Source: a virus. From it: a stretch of 60,661 nt of DNA. The notes below the pieces were generated by a model that worked only from the letters and a program-made list of their open reading frames with translations, was not told where the DNA came from and searched no databases. This document shows positions 15,319-22,207 of this stretch, in pieces. Each line of letters opens with the position of its first letter. The first letter of the stretch is position 1. The DNA is taken from the IMG/VR virus record IMGVR_UViG_3300027659_000037, positions 1 through 60,661 of that record; one strand, written 5' to 3'. The position numbers and the translations under genes were made by a program.

Positions 15319-15972
15319 ATGTCAAATCGTAAAACCCCGATAGCTCAAGCTATCAACCCCGTGGCTTTTGTCTCAATTACTGACATTGGTTTACAGCATG
15401 GCAAGGCTGAGAATCGTATTGATTCATGCGCTGAATCAGCCCTTGACCATATCGTAGGTTTCCCCATTCTCAAGGATGTCTCAACTGAGGATATCAAATC
15501 CTTGCGTGACGGCTATTCATTGGCTCACAAGGAAATCTACAAGGCTGTCACCTATGCTGTTATCAATGGACAGTATTTTCCCGCCACGCCAGAACACCTT
15601 GAAAACAAGAAGGTTGAGAAAATCGAAGCCACGATAGATTACGTCATGAGTTTCACGGCTAATCAAATGGGTACGGATTTCAAGGACAACCCCAACCTCA
15701 AGGCTGTCGTTGAGAAGGTTCGCAAGGCTCACCTCACTTATATATCTGATAAGTTAGGCAAGTTGGTGGACAAGGCTGAGAAGATTCTTAGAATACGCTC
15801 AGGTATCAAGGTTGAGCGCCAAGTGGTGTTATTCATTGATACCATGAAGAAGATATTTGAAGCACAAGGGAAATCTGTCAAGGTGAAACAATCTCAGCGT
15901 GGTGACGCCACGGCTAATCCTGAGAAATACAAAAAGGCTGTTGAAGCTTTTTGGCAAGCGTACAAAGCGTAA
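15319..15972 (+). CDS. Early protein, second paralog of a tandem pair; function unknown
   Basis: 217 aa from ATG 15319 (MSNRKTPIAQ), with AAAAGGAAA just upstream; this start matches that of the first paralog better than the in-frame ATG at 15277. It shares most of its length with the gene at 14418, including the HGKAEN, LRDGYSL, YAVINGQYF and VEKVRKAHLTY segments and the basic C-terminus. Codon choice differs at many shared positions, so the duplication is not recent. Function unknown. Confidence 0.85.
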   Translation: MSNRKTPIAQAINPVAFVSITDIGLQHGKAENRIDSCAESALDHIVGFPILKDVSTEDIKSLRDGYSLAHKEIYKAVTYAVINGQYFPATPEHLENKKVEKIEATIDYVMSFTANQMGTDFKDNPNLKAVVEKVRKAHLTYISDKLGKLVDKAEKILRIRSGIKVERQVVLFIDTMKKIFEAQGKSVKVKQSQRGDATANPEKYKKAVEAFWQAYKA

Positions 15973-15983
15973 CGCTTGAGCCG

Positions 15984-16015
15984 AACCCCGAGCCGCAAGG
16001 TTCGGGGTTTTTTTT
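15984..16015 (+). terminator. Rho-independent terminator after second paralog
   Basis: AACCCCGA (15984-15991) pairs with TCGGGGTT (16002-16009), followed by eight T. Lies 12 bases past the stop codon. Confidence 0.92.
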
Positions 16016-16023
16016 CGCCCTTA

Positions 16024-16056
16024 ATTGAGACCAGTTATGTAAGGGCGCGCGCGTGA
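16024..16056 (+). repeat. Post-terminator repeat TTGAGACCAGTTATGTAAGG, copy 2
   Basis: Same 20-base core and GCGCGCG tail as at 15143-15175, again directly after a terminator. It is followed about 65 bases later by stem-loop copy 3, as in the second unit, but no paralog gene follows. Confidence 0.65.
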
Positions 16057-16090
16057 TTAGCGTGTGCGTGGTTTATGAGCTTAATTAGCG

Positions 16091-16108
16091 TTCCGTCTGG
16101 TGACGGAA
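16091..16108 (+). promoter_or_regulatory. TTCCGTC stem-loop, copy 3
   Basis: TTCCGTC, loop TGGT, GACGGAA: perfect 7-bp stem. There is no gene within several hundred bases downstream, so this looks like the leader of a lost or empty third unit. Confidence 0.6.
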
Positions 16109-16115
16109 TGGGATC

Positions 16116-16218
16116 ATCGCCTACCGTTCTCAGAACTCACACTACCAAAAACACGTCTACATCATCTACCGTTCTCAGAACTGATGATCTACATCGCCTA
16201 CCGTTCTCAGAACTGATA
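16116..16218. promoter_or_regulatory. Three GTTCTCAGAAC palindromic operator-like sites
   Basis: The 11-base near-palindrome GTTCTCAGAAC occurs at 16126-16136, 16171-16181 and 16203-16213, each within a longer CTACCGTTCTCAGAACT repeat. Spacings are 45 and 32 bases. This 5-1-5 symmetry is typical of dimeric DNA-binding protein sites. The half-site AGAAC also occurs in the TAGAACA array next to it. Confidence 0.75.
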
Positions 16219-16266
16219 GATTTGAACGCACAAAGCATACTAACTTTACATGTTCCAAAAAAAGAG

Positions 16267-16622
16267 TAGAACAAATGGGGTCGAGTAGAACAGAAAAACC
16301 CTCGTAAGTCCTTGTCAGCATTGAAGAAAAAGTTTTTGTTCTAATGTTCTACGATTTTGAGCATAGGGGTCAGGATTTTGCAGTTTTTCTCAATCGCAAG
16401 ACTTACCTGCTGAGTGCAAAGTTGCAGTCGAAAAAATCGAAATAAAACCGTATCCCCCCTAAAAACCGTAGAACATTAGAACAAGTTTCTTTTCTTTCTT
16501 TCTTTTTTATAAAATAATAATACTTCTCCTTACAAAAAACACAGAAAACCTACTTCAAGTAATACTCGTTTTTGTTCTAACTTTACATAGAAAAATAGAA
16601 CAAGTGGTAGAACATTAGAACA
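16267..16622. repeat. TAGAACA iteron array
   Basis: Ten TAGAACA heptamers. Forward starts: 16267, 16286, 16469, 16477, 16596, 16608 and 16616. Reverse: 16337, 16345 and 16573. Three form the 15-base doublet TAGAACATTAGAACA (16337-16351 inverted, 16469-16483, 16608-16622), about 130-140 bases apart. An AT/pyrimidine-rich stretch lies between the second and third. The pattern suits an iteron-type origin or an extended operator array. Confidence 0.75.
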
Positions 16623-16653
16623 AACGCCTTGAATAACTATCTTACCGTATCAC

Positions 16654-16682
16654 TTGTGTTAAATGTATAGTTGTGGTATACT
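16654..16682 (+). promoter_or_regulatory. Sigma-70-type promoter with palindrome over -10, copy 1
   Basis: TTGTGT (16654-16659), 17-base spacer, TATACT (16677-16682). An inverted repeat GTATA-N7-TATAC (16665-16681) overlaps the -10 box and could be a repressor site. The surrounding 43 bases recur with two mismatches at 19547-19589. Drives the gene cluster from 16790. Confidence 0.75.
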
Positions 16683-16739
16683 TATATCTGAGTCGAGGAT
16701 GAAACGCTTGCAGGTCGCAAGCACCACGGCTTGTTTAGT

Positions 16740-16759
16740 GTTCCGTCATCAGACGGAAC
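16740..16759 (+). promoter_or_regulatory. TTCCGTC stem-loop, copy 4
   Basis: GTTCCGTC, loop ATCA, GACGGAAC: perfect 8-bp stem, the longest of the family, in the 5' leader between promoter and the gene at 16790 (30 bases before its start). Confidence 0.75.
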
Positions 16760-16789
16760 GGATCAATGTCAGACCTTTAGGAGAGAGTC

Positions 16790-17083
16790 ATGAAAATGTT
16801 TTTTGTTGCCCCGATGCTTCCTGCATCCATTGCACGCCCCATCATTCGTTTGCACAAGCCCCGCGTTGCTTACAACCATGCGCAGACAGATCTCACCGAG
16901 ACCATGCGCCGTGATGCGTTGCGCACCGATACGTACTTCAATCAGAATTTAGAGTTCTTGGACAGAGACTACGATTTCGACGAGTTCCAAGACATTGACA
17001 ACGAGCATGAGGGCTTGACCATAACCGAGCCAATGTCCGAGGTCGAGTTGTTCCAGTTCTGCACTGGCTACGACACCATCTAA
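16790..17083 (+). CDS. Early protein, function unknown
   Basis: 97 aa, ATG 16790 with AGGAGAG upstream. N-terminus is hydrophobic/basic (MKMFFVAPMLPASIARPIIRLHKPR), the C-terminal half strongly acidic (FLDRDYDFDEFQDIDNEHEG). First gene after the regulated promoter at 16654. Acidic small early phage proteins often inhibit or redirect host proteins, but nothing here shows that. No family recognised. Confidence 0.7.
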   Translation: MKMFFVAPMLPASIARPIIRLHKPRVAYNHAQTDLTETMRRDALRTDTYFNQNLEFLDRDYDFDEFQDIDNEHEGLTITEPMSEVELFQFCTGYDTI

Positions 17084-17094
17084 TTTATTCAGCG

Positions 17095-17112
17095 TTCCGT
17101 CTACGGACGGAA
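17095..17112 (+). promoter_or_regulatory. TTCCGTC stem-loop, copy 5
   Basis: TTCCGTC, loop TACG, GACGGAA: perfect 7-bp stem between two early genes, 26 bases before ATG 17139. This copy is inside the operon, not at a promoter, which favours an RNA role. Confidence 0.75.
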
Positions 17113-17138
17113 TCAATTCCCTCATCAAGGAGAATCAC

Positions 17139-17504
17139 ATGGGACGTTTCAAAGATATTGCCATCGGCATGGTGGAAGACCACGAACAAGTACAGGGTGA
17201 CTTGTTCATCGACGATGAACTGCGCACGTTGATGCAGAACTTCAAGCCAACAGCAGAGGAACTTCAAGCTGAACTAGATGAACTGCAAGCTCATGCGATG
17301 AGCTTACCAAGTCTTTGTGTTCAGCCTGAGGTGAAAGTTTATTTGCTGATGAAGAACGGTTTCCCTCAGCGCTCATACACGGACAGGGCGTTGGCGTTCT
17401 ACGAGTGCTGGATTTGCACCGAGGGAGACATGCACGCCGAGACACCCGACGACTACTACGTTGTCGAGATCATGCACGACACATCCACTTACACAGGGGA
17501 ATGA
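17139..17504 (+). CDS. Early protein, function unknown
   Basis: 121 aa, ATG 17139 with AAGGAG. Acidic and largely helical in the first half (VEDHEQVQGDLFIDDELRTLMQNFKPTAEELQAELDELQAH), then a V-rich segment with LLMKNGFPQRSYTDRALAFYECWIC and an acidic end. No catalytic motif recognised. Next gene follows after one base. Confidence 0.68.
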   Translation: MGRFKDIAIGMVEDHEQVQGDLFIDDELRTLMQNFKPTAEELQAELDELQAHAMSLPSLCVQPEVKVYLLMKNGFPQRSYTDRALAFYECWICTEGDMHAETPDDYYVVEIMHDTSTYTGE

Positions 17505-17505
17505 C

Positions 17506-17718
17506 ATGAAAGTAAGACAGATACGCCGAAGGGCGAAGACCAAGTATGTAACGGAGGCGGGCTTTGCTTTCTTGCGTGGATGCTTTGCCAAGCGATGCCG
17601 TACCTATGAGGCGGGATGTCCCACTTGTGATGAGTGGCGCTTTCGTGACGAGCATGGGCGGTTCGTCTACAACTGGGATGAGTTGCGTAAGTACATGGAC
17701 ACAACGGAGGAAGTATGA
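17506..17718 (+). CDS. Small basic early protein
   Basis: 70 aa from ATG 17506 (MKVRQIRRRAKTKY), after a GGGGAATG context that acts as ribosome site. Basic N-terminus, then CFAKRCRTYEAGCPTCDEW with four Cys that could hold a metal. Ends overlapping the next ATG (ATGA). Function unknown. Confidence 0.65.
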   Translation: MKVRQIRRRAKTKYVTEAGFAFLRGCFAKRCRTYEAGCPTCDEWRFRDEHGRFVYNWDELRKYMDTTEEV

Positions 17719-17963
17719 ATGATTTCTTTTGGAACTACCGCATCGTCAACACAAAGACTGCTAACGGAGGGGAGGATTGGTACTGCATCCAAGAGGTGAT
17801 ATACAACGAGGACGGCAAACCCGAGAGTTATGGCGAGCCTTGCCTTGGGTCAGAGGATATGGAATCCTTTGGCGATGTGTGGCACATGATGCAGGAAGCG
17901 ATGACCTTGCCCCCATTGCAGGAAGAAGATTTTGTCCAACCAACACAGGAGTATTTCGCATGA
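17715..17963 (+). CDS. Small acidic early protein
   Basis: 82 aa. Overlaps its neighbours at both ends (ATGA junctions), indicating translational coupling. FFWNYRIVNTKTANGGEDWYCIQEVIYNEDGKPESYGE looks like a small beta-rich domain. The C-terminus is acidic with a Pro-rich tail. Unknown function. Confidence 0.65.
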   Translation: MNDFFWNYRIVNTKTANGGEDWYCIQEVIYNEDGKPESYGEPCLGSEDMESFGDVWHMMQEAMTLPPLQEEDFVQPTQEYFA

Positions 17964-18118
17964 ATCCAATCTATTACATATGCACTGCCGTCATATCTTG
18001 CGGGTTCATCGTGGTGGGGTGGGGTGGCGAGGGCTATCTGCACTACCTGTGCCTGATCTTGGGCGGCGTGGGGTTCGGTGCAACTGTCACCGATGCGTTG
18101 AATTACACAGGAGAGTGA
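17960..18118 (+). CDS. Small membrane protein
   Basis: 52 aa, ATG 17960 overlapping the previous stop. Two hydrophobic stretches, residues 5-21 (YYICTAVISCGFIVVGW) and 27-44 (YLHYLCLILGGVGFGATV), with short polar ends: likely two membrane spans. Function unknown; one of four tiny membrane proteins in the early block. Confidence 0.6.
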   Translation: MNPIYYICTAVISCGFIVVGWGGEGYLHYLCLILGGVGFGATVTDALNYTGE

Positions 18119-18121
18119 GTA

Positions 18122-18301
18122 ATGAATATCACAGTCGAGATCAGGGAGGTCTATGGTCAGTCCAAGATCTACCCAGTGTGTGACAAGGCGCAGACGTTTG
18201 CGCATATCGCAGGGACAACCACGCTACTGCCCCGAGACATCCAACGCATACAGATGTTGGGGTTCGAGGTCTTGGTAAAACAGAAGGAGTTGAAGTTATG
18301 A
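18122..18301 (+). CDS. Small early protein
   Basis: 59 aa: starts MNITVEIREVYGQSKIYPVC at ATG 18122 and stops at TGA 18299-18301, overlapping the next ATG. Beta-alpha-beta character by eye. Included because the junctions on both sides match the tight operon packing. Function unknown. Confidence 0.6.
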   Translation: MNITVEIREVYGQSKIYPVCDKAQTFAHIAGTTTLLPRDIQRIQMLGFEVLVKQKELKL

Positions 18302-18516
18302 GCAATGACATTCACGAACCAGAGTGCAGGCAATGCGGTGATGAGTATTCCGTCAACAGGTGGAAGCTTGGTTACAAGTTCTGCTTACCATGCGGCGAGC
18401 GTATCGCACAGAAGATCGTGCGCACTGTCGTGCCCATGCACAAGTCCAACTACGTGATGCTGACTGACATGGCTGACTTGAAAGGCATCAACAACAAGGG
18501 AGGGTTTCACAGATGA
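18298..18516 (+). CDS. Small zinc-ribbon-like protein
   Basis: 72 aa. Cys10-x2-Cys13 and Cys29-x2-Cys32 form a zinc-ribbon pattern (ECRQCG ... FCLPCGE), followed by a helix and a basic segment. Likely binds zinc; may bind nucleic acid or a host protein. ATGA overlap with the preceding gene. Confidence 0.65.
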   Translation: MSNDIHEPECRQCGDEYSVNRWKLGYKFCLPCGERIAQKIVRTVVPMHKSNYVMLTDMADLKGINNKGGFHR

Positions 18517-18764
18517 ACCACACACTAACAGATGAGTATCTATCCATTGCAATGACGGAATCAACGATGCGGAGGGCACACATGATTAGCACAGCGAATG
18601 GGGAAACCCTTGAGTCAGAAGCAGAGGAGGCGTTCTATGCCTACCTGACCGAGTTGCAACAGCAAGTAAAGATGCTTGTCGCTGAGGACAGGAAAATCAG
18701 TGCGACCTTGCGTGATGTGTTTCTTGCGGGATACCGCGCGTCAGAAGAAAGGAGATTCAGATGA
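18513..18764 (+). CDS. Small helical early protein
   Basis: 83 aa. Helical, charged (EAEEAFYAYLTELQQQVKMLVAEDRKISATLRDVFLAGYRASEERRF). Overlaps both neighbours by 4 bases. No motif recognised. Confidence 0.62.
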   Translation: MNHTLTDEYLSIAMTESTMRRAHMISTANGETLESEAEEAFYAYLTELQQQVKMLVAEDRKISATLRDVFLAGYRASEERRFR

Positions 18765-19087
18765 TGTACGGAGATGACATGAGCCACATGGTGTCGGTGT
18801 TCGTGCCGGTGGGCAGGGACAAGCCATGCCTACCATACGATGAATTCATAACTGAGGGAGGGTTTCATCCAAGCTCGTTCGCTGAAAGTTCTGAGTATGG
18901 TCGCCACTTCTATACCAAGTACGAGTTCCCGAACGGCAAGAAGGTGAGCGTGATCTGTGGGGCAATGTTCTATTCACGGACAGATGCCCCATACGAGGTG
19001 ATGTTTGAGGACGAGGACGAACCGTATGGGTATCAGACCGACGAGGAGTTGATGATTCTTTTAGCCAAAGCAATAGGAGATGCGTAA
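18761..19087 (+). CDS. Early protein, function unknown
   Basis: 108 aa. MMYGDDMSHMVSVFVPVGRDKP start, then Gly/Phe/Tyr-rich beta character, GKKVSVICGAMFYSR and an acidic C-terminus (MFEDEDEPYGYQTDEELM). The next gene starts at its last base. No family recognised. Confidence 0.62.
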   Translation: MMYGDDMSHMVSVFVPVGRDKPCLPYDEFITEGGFHPSSFAESSEYGRHFYTKYEFPNGKKVSVICGAMFYSRTDAPYEVMFEDEDEPYGYQTDEELMILLAKAIGDA

Positions 19088-19506
19088 TGGGATATAGATC
19101 AGAGGTGGCATACACCATCAGATTCACAAGCGACGACGAGCGAGCCAAGCAATCGTTTTATACATTCATAGCCGAAGCTAAGGCTAAGGCTGCCACAGCC
19201 CCATGTTTCACTGAGGAACAAAAGAACTGGAATGGAGGTAATGGGTTCATCGTGGACGAGGGACGATTCCGTATTAATTTCTCTGCTGACGATGTGAAGT
19301 GGTATCCCGACTACGACGATGTGAAGTGCCATGAAGCGTTGATAGAGCTTGCCGACGAGTGGGCGAACGACGAGGACAACCATTCCGAGATCGCCTATGT
19401 ATTCGTGCGTATCGGTGAGGAGAACGACGACATTGAGGAGAGGTTAGGCGGAGACTACGACTTTGAATGGGTGCAGGTCAATCGCTCGATCAGTCGAGAC
19501 TGGTAA
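19087..19506 (+). CDS. Conserved early protein of MGYRSEVAY type
   Basis: 139 aa. N-terminus MGYRSEVAYTIRFTSDDE recurs in many phages I can recall, usually without a known function. A central FRINFSADDVKWYPDYDDVKCHEALIELADEW segment suggests an alpha/beta domain; the tail is acidic. Last gene before the second copy of the regulated promoter. Confidence 0.75.
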   Translation: MGYRSEVAYTIRFTSDDERAKQSFYTFIAEAKAKAATAPCFTEEQKNWNGGNGFIVDEGRFRINFSADDVKWYPDYDDVKCHEALIELADEWANDEDNHSEIAYVFVRIGEENDDIEERLGGDYDFEWVQVNRSISRDW

Positions 19507-19547
19507 ATAACTGGCATCTTCTTACGCAACTACTTTGCGTGAGGGTC

Positions 19548-19576
19548 TTGTGTTATATGTATAGTTGTGGTATACT
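19548..19576 (+). promoter_or_regulatory. Sigma-70-type promoter with palindrome over -10, copy 2
   Basis: TTGTGT (19548-19553), 17-base spacer, TATACT (19571-19576), with GTATA-N7-TATAC overlapping the -10. It is 41/43 identical to the copy at 16653. Drives the DUF3150-like/MoxR/VWA module. A 6-bp inverted repeat (ACGCAA / TTGCGT) lies just upstream at 19526-19542. Confidence 0.75.
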
Positions 19577-19621
19577 TATAACTGAGTCGGGAATGAAAAT
19601 CATCGACGACTCGAAACAGCG

Positions 19622-19639
19622 TTCCGTCACCAGACGGAA
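19622..19639 (+). promoter_or_regulatory. TTCCGTC stem-loop, copy 6
   Basis: TTCCGTC, loop ACCA, GACGGAA: perfect 7-bp stem, 27 bases before ATG 19667 and about 40 bases after the promoter, in the 5' leader. Confidence 0.75.
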
Positions 19640-19666
19640 TGAATCATCAATCGAAAAGGAGTTCTC

Positions 19667-20596
19667 ATGAACACAGAGTTATCAAAGCCCAAGCATCTCA
19701 TCAGCTTGGCATCAAGTGCTGTCCTCGTCAGCGTGGATGCGAATGTATGGTCAGCGACCAAGCAAGACCGTGGCATCAGCAATGATGTTGCTGACTCAAA
19801 GCACGCCGATCGCAAGGCGGGCAAGTACGTTAAGAATCTGTTGGCAGATCATCCAAAGCACAAGGCGTTGGTCAACTATCGCCAGACGATTTACAACTGG
19901 GTCAAGCGTCGCACCTATCGTTGGAACAACTCACAGGACTTGTTGCCGAGCATCGACGTGCCTAAGTTCAAGCAGGAGTTCGGCGAGCATAAAGCGTCGT
20001 TCGAGAAACTTCTTGCAGATTTCATTCTGTCCTATGACGGAATCGTAAGTGACATGGCGTTCAAGGCAGGGGGCATGGGCGATATGTTCGATCGGTTGGA
20101 CTATCCTCCCAAGGAAGCATTGGCGGCTAAGTTCGGCGTTGAGCTTTATGTGTCCGAGGTTCCGATGAGTGACTTCCGTTGTGGCATTGCGAATGACATC
20201 GCTGATGATTTGTTTAGTACATACAGCAAGCAAGCCGAGGACATCGTGTCATCCATCGTCAACGAGCAGAAGACAAGGTTCATCGAGGTGATGCAGTCGA
20301 TCAGTCATTGTTGTGGCGTGGACGAGATCGGAGTGGACGACAACACAGGCGAGACCAAGACTCGCAAGCGCAAGATCTACGACACCACAATCCAGAAAGC
20401 GTTGGAGATGTGCGAGACCTTTAAGGGTTTCAACCTAAGCGACGATCCCGAGCTGGAGGTAGCCCGAGCATCGCTTGAGAGAGCATTGGCAGACGTAGAT
20501 GCCAAGAGTATCCGCGAGTCGGACGCAGTGCGTTCAAGTGTGAAGGAGGATGTAGACAGCATCCTCAGTAAGTTCAGTTCTTTTCAGTGTGTTTAA
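19667..20596 (+). CDS. DUF3150-like protein of the MoxR/VWA module
   Basis: 309 aa with AAGGAG before ATG 19667. Mostly helical with long coiled segments and several Trp/Tyr-rich motifs (WSATKQDRG, YNWVKRRTYRW). Size and position directly before a MoxR ATPase gene match proteins I know as DUF3150. The name is from recollection; no catalytic site is visible. It likely acts with the two genes that follow. Confidence 0.7.
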   Translation: MNTELSKPKHLISLASSAVLVSVDANVWSATKQDRGISNDVADSKHADRKAGKYVKNLLADHPKHKALVNYRQTIYNWVKRRTYRWNNSQDLLPSIDVPKFKQEFGEHKASFEKLLADFILSYDGIVSDMAFKAGGMGDMFDRLDYPPKEALAAKFGVELYVSEVPMSDFRCGIANDIADDLFSTYSKQAEDIVSSIVNEQKTRFIEVMQSISHCCGVDEIGVDDNTGETKTRKRKIYDTTIQKALEMCETFKGFNLSDDPELEVARASLERALADVDAKSIRESDAVRSSVKEDVDSILSKFSSFQCV

Positions 20597-20622
20597 TTCA
20601 GTAATCAATCAGGAGTTCCAAA

Positions 20623-21741
20623 ATGAGCAAAGTTTCTTTCGTCAATACCGTGACCATCAACGAACTACGGAAAATAATTCCGCTAATAGCTTCAGATCTG
20701 ACAGTGGTCGTACAGTCAGAACCTGGGTGTGGCAAGACCTCGCTGTTATCCATGATGGCGGTTGACAACGGTGACAAGTGGCGCAGTCCCAAGGATGGCA
20801 CAAACATCGAGGGTGACAAGTACGACTACATCTACGTTGACTGTCCGGTCAAGGACATGAGCGACATAGGTATGACTATCCCCAACCATGCGACCAAGCA
20901 GTTGGAGTACTACGTCGCTGAGTTGTTCAATATGAAAAGCAACAAGCCCAAGGTCATCTTGCTCGACGAGTTGATGAAGTCTCCCAAGCTGATGCAGATC
21001 ATCTATACCCGCCTGATGTTGGAGAGAATGTTAGGTGATGATCCGTTGCCAGACGGAAGCCAAATCATTGCGACGTCGAACAATGCAAGCGATGGCGTGG
21101 GCGATGCGATGTTGGCTCATGCGGCAAACCGTGTGTGTATTGTGCGCATGGCTAAGCCCACAGCTGATGAGTGGTTGCAGTGGGCAACAGCCAATGGAAT
21201 CTCTCGTGTTGTTCGTGCGTTCGTGGCGATGTTCCCGAGGGTGATGGCATCGTATACCGAGGGCGATATGCAGAAAGATAACCCTTACATCTTCAAGCCA
21301 AGCTCAGGTGCGTTGTCGTTCTGTTCCCCTCGTTCGTTGGCGAAGTGCGATGTGATCGTGAAGCATCGTGATGCGATAGGCGAGAACGCAACTATGGTTG
21401 CATTGGCAGGAACGATTGGTGCGTCAGCGGCAGGGGACATGGCGGCATTCATGTCGTTGGAGAAATCATTGACAGATGTCAAGGACATCGTGAAGAACCC
21501 GTTGGGTGTGACCATGCCGAGAGACATATCAGCCCAGTTGATGATTATGTTTCAAGCAGTAGATACATTGGCGACGCAGGATGAGTTGACAGCGTTCATG
21601 GAGTTCGTCGGTCGTATCGACTCAAGCGAAGTGCAAGCAGTGTTCTTCACCATGATGATGCGTAGTCCCAAAGCAGTGCGTCTTGCTCGCAACAATGCAA
21701 AGATCGCTGAGTGGGCTAAGAACAACCACGAATTGTTTTGA
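20623..21741 (+). CDS. MoxR-like AAA+ ATPase
   Basis: 372 aa. Walker A SEPGCGKTS (residues 32-40), Walker B VILLDE (111-116), sensor-1-like IIATSNN about residue 145. MoxR ATPases act as chaperones with VWA-domain partners to assemble or activate target complexes. The VWA gene lies about 460 bases downstream, so a functional pair is likely. The phage target is unknown. Confidence 0.88.
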   Translation: MSKVSFVNTVTINELRKIIPLIASDLTVVVQSEPGCGKTSLLSMMAVDNGDKWRSPKDGTNIEGDKYDYIYVDCPVKDMSDIGMTIPNHATKQLEYYVAELFNMKSNKPKVILLDELMKSPKLMQIIYTRLMLERMLGDDPLPDGSQIIATSNNASDGVGDAMLAHAANRVCIVRMAKPTADEWLQWATANGISRVVRAFVAMFPRVMASYTEGDMQKDNPYIFKPSSGALSFCSPRSLAKCDVIVKHRDAIGENATMVALAGTIGASAAGDMAAFMSLEKSLTDVKDIVKNPLGVTMPRDISAQLMIMFQAVDTLATQDELTAFMEFVGRIDSSEVQAVFFTMMMRSPKAVRLARNNAKIAEWAKNNHELF

Positions 21742-21753
21742 TAGGGGGGCAAT

Positions 21754-21930
21754 ATGAAACGATGGAAAGGAACACTTGTCGTGTCATACACACAAGATTT
21801 GGAAGTCGAAGCCGAGACGCAAGCCGAGGCTGAAGAATTGATGCGAGAAGCATTTGACCCAACACGATGCCATAACACCGCCGAGTGCCAAGCATACGAT
21901 GTTGAAGAAATAACAATGAGGGTTGAATGA
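21754..21930 (+). CDS. Small acidic protein
   Basis: 58 aa, ATG 21754 after GGGGGG-type site, stop overlapping the next ATG. MKRWKGTLVVSYTQDLEVEAETQAEAEELM is a beta hairpin followed by an acidic helix, then CHNTAEC. Resembles small DpnD/PcfM-like phage proteins by eye only. Function unknown. Confidence 0.6.
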   Translation: MKRWKGTLVVSYTQDLEVEAETQAEAEELMREAFDPTRCHNTAECQAYDVEEITMRVE

Positions 21931-22124
21931 TGATAACTTTTACTGAGTTGGAGTTGGTGTTGCTGATTGCGTTTGGTGTGATGACGTTCTATTTTTTCAG
22001 ACTCAAGGCTGAGTTGTATATGCACAGGCGTGTAGTAGCAGAGATGTTCATGCGTATTGCCAAGGGCAATGTGAAGGTTACCCAGACTGATGATGGCTTT
22101 GACTTTGAGGACATCAAGTCATGA
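21927..22124 (+). CDS. Small single-span membrane protein
   Basis: 65 aa. One hydrophobic stretch (residues about 7-25, LELVLLIAFGVMTFYFF), then a charged cytosolic-type tail. Lies between the MoxR and VWA genes with ATGA overlaps at both ends. Confidence 0.6.
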   Translation: MMITFTELELVLLIAFGVMTFYFFRLKAELYMHRRVVAEMFMRIAKGNVKVTQTDDGFDFEDIKS

Positions 22125-22207
22125 GTGAAACAAAGTGGTTGACCGTCGTCTATGTGTTGGCGATGGTTGTTCTTGTGTTAGATATATTTTATTGGAGAGC
22201 GATATGA
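22121..22207 (+). CDS. Very small membrane peptide
   Basis: 28 aa: MSETKWLTVVYVLAMVVLVL followed by DIFYWRAI. ATG 22121 overlaps the preceding stop and its TGA overlaps the VWA start, which supports translation. A single membrane span. Confidence 0.5.
   Translation: MSETKWLTVVYVLAMVVLVLDIFYWRAI

Larger units (their letters stand above)
15973..16789. other. Operator/iteron-rich intergenic region, no gene
   Basis: About 815 bp. In order: terminator, post-terminator repeat copy 2, stem-loop copy 3, three GTTCTCAGAAC palindromes, ten TAGAACA units (three as 8-bp-phased doublets), an AT-rich pyrimidine-rich stretch (about 16484-16550), a promoter (16654-16682) and stem-loop copy 4. A short frame at 16075-16269 merely crosses the repeats and lacks coding signs. 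Iterons next to an AT-rich stretch make an origin plausible. Confidence 0.75.

Noticed and set aside
16075-16269. Plus-strand 64-codon frame in the operator region
   Set aside because: It crosses the stem-loop and the GTTCTCAGAAC repeats, has low-complexity Ser/Thr content and no ribosome site.
16663-16914. Frame with MYSCGILISES start
   Set aside because: The start lies in the promoter repeat, and the same peptide appears at the second promoter copy near 19559. It is repeat translation, not a gene.
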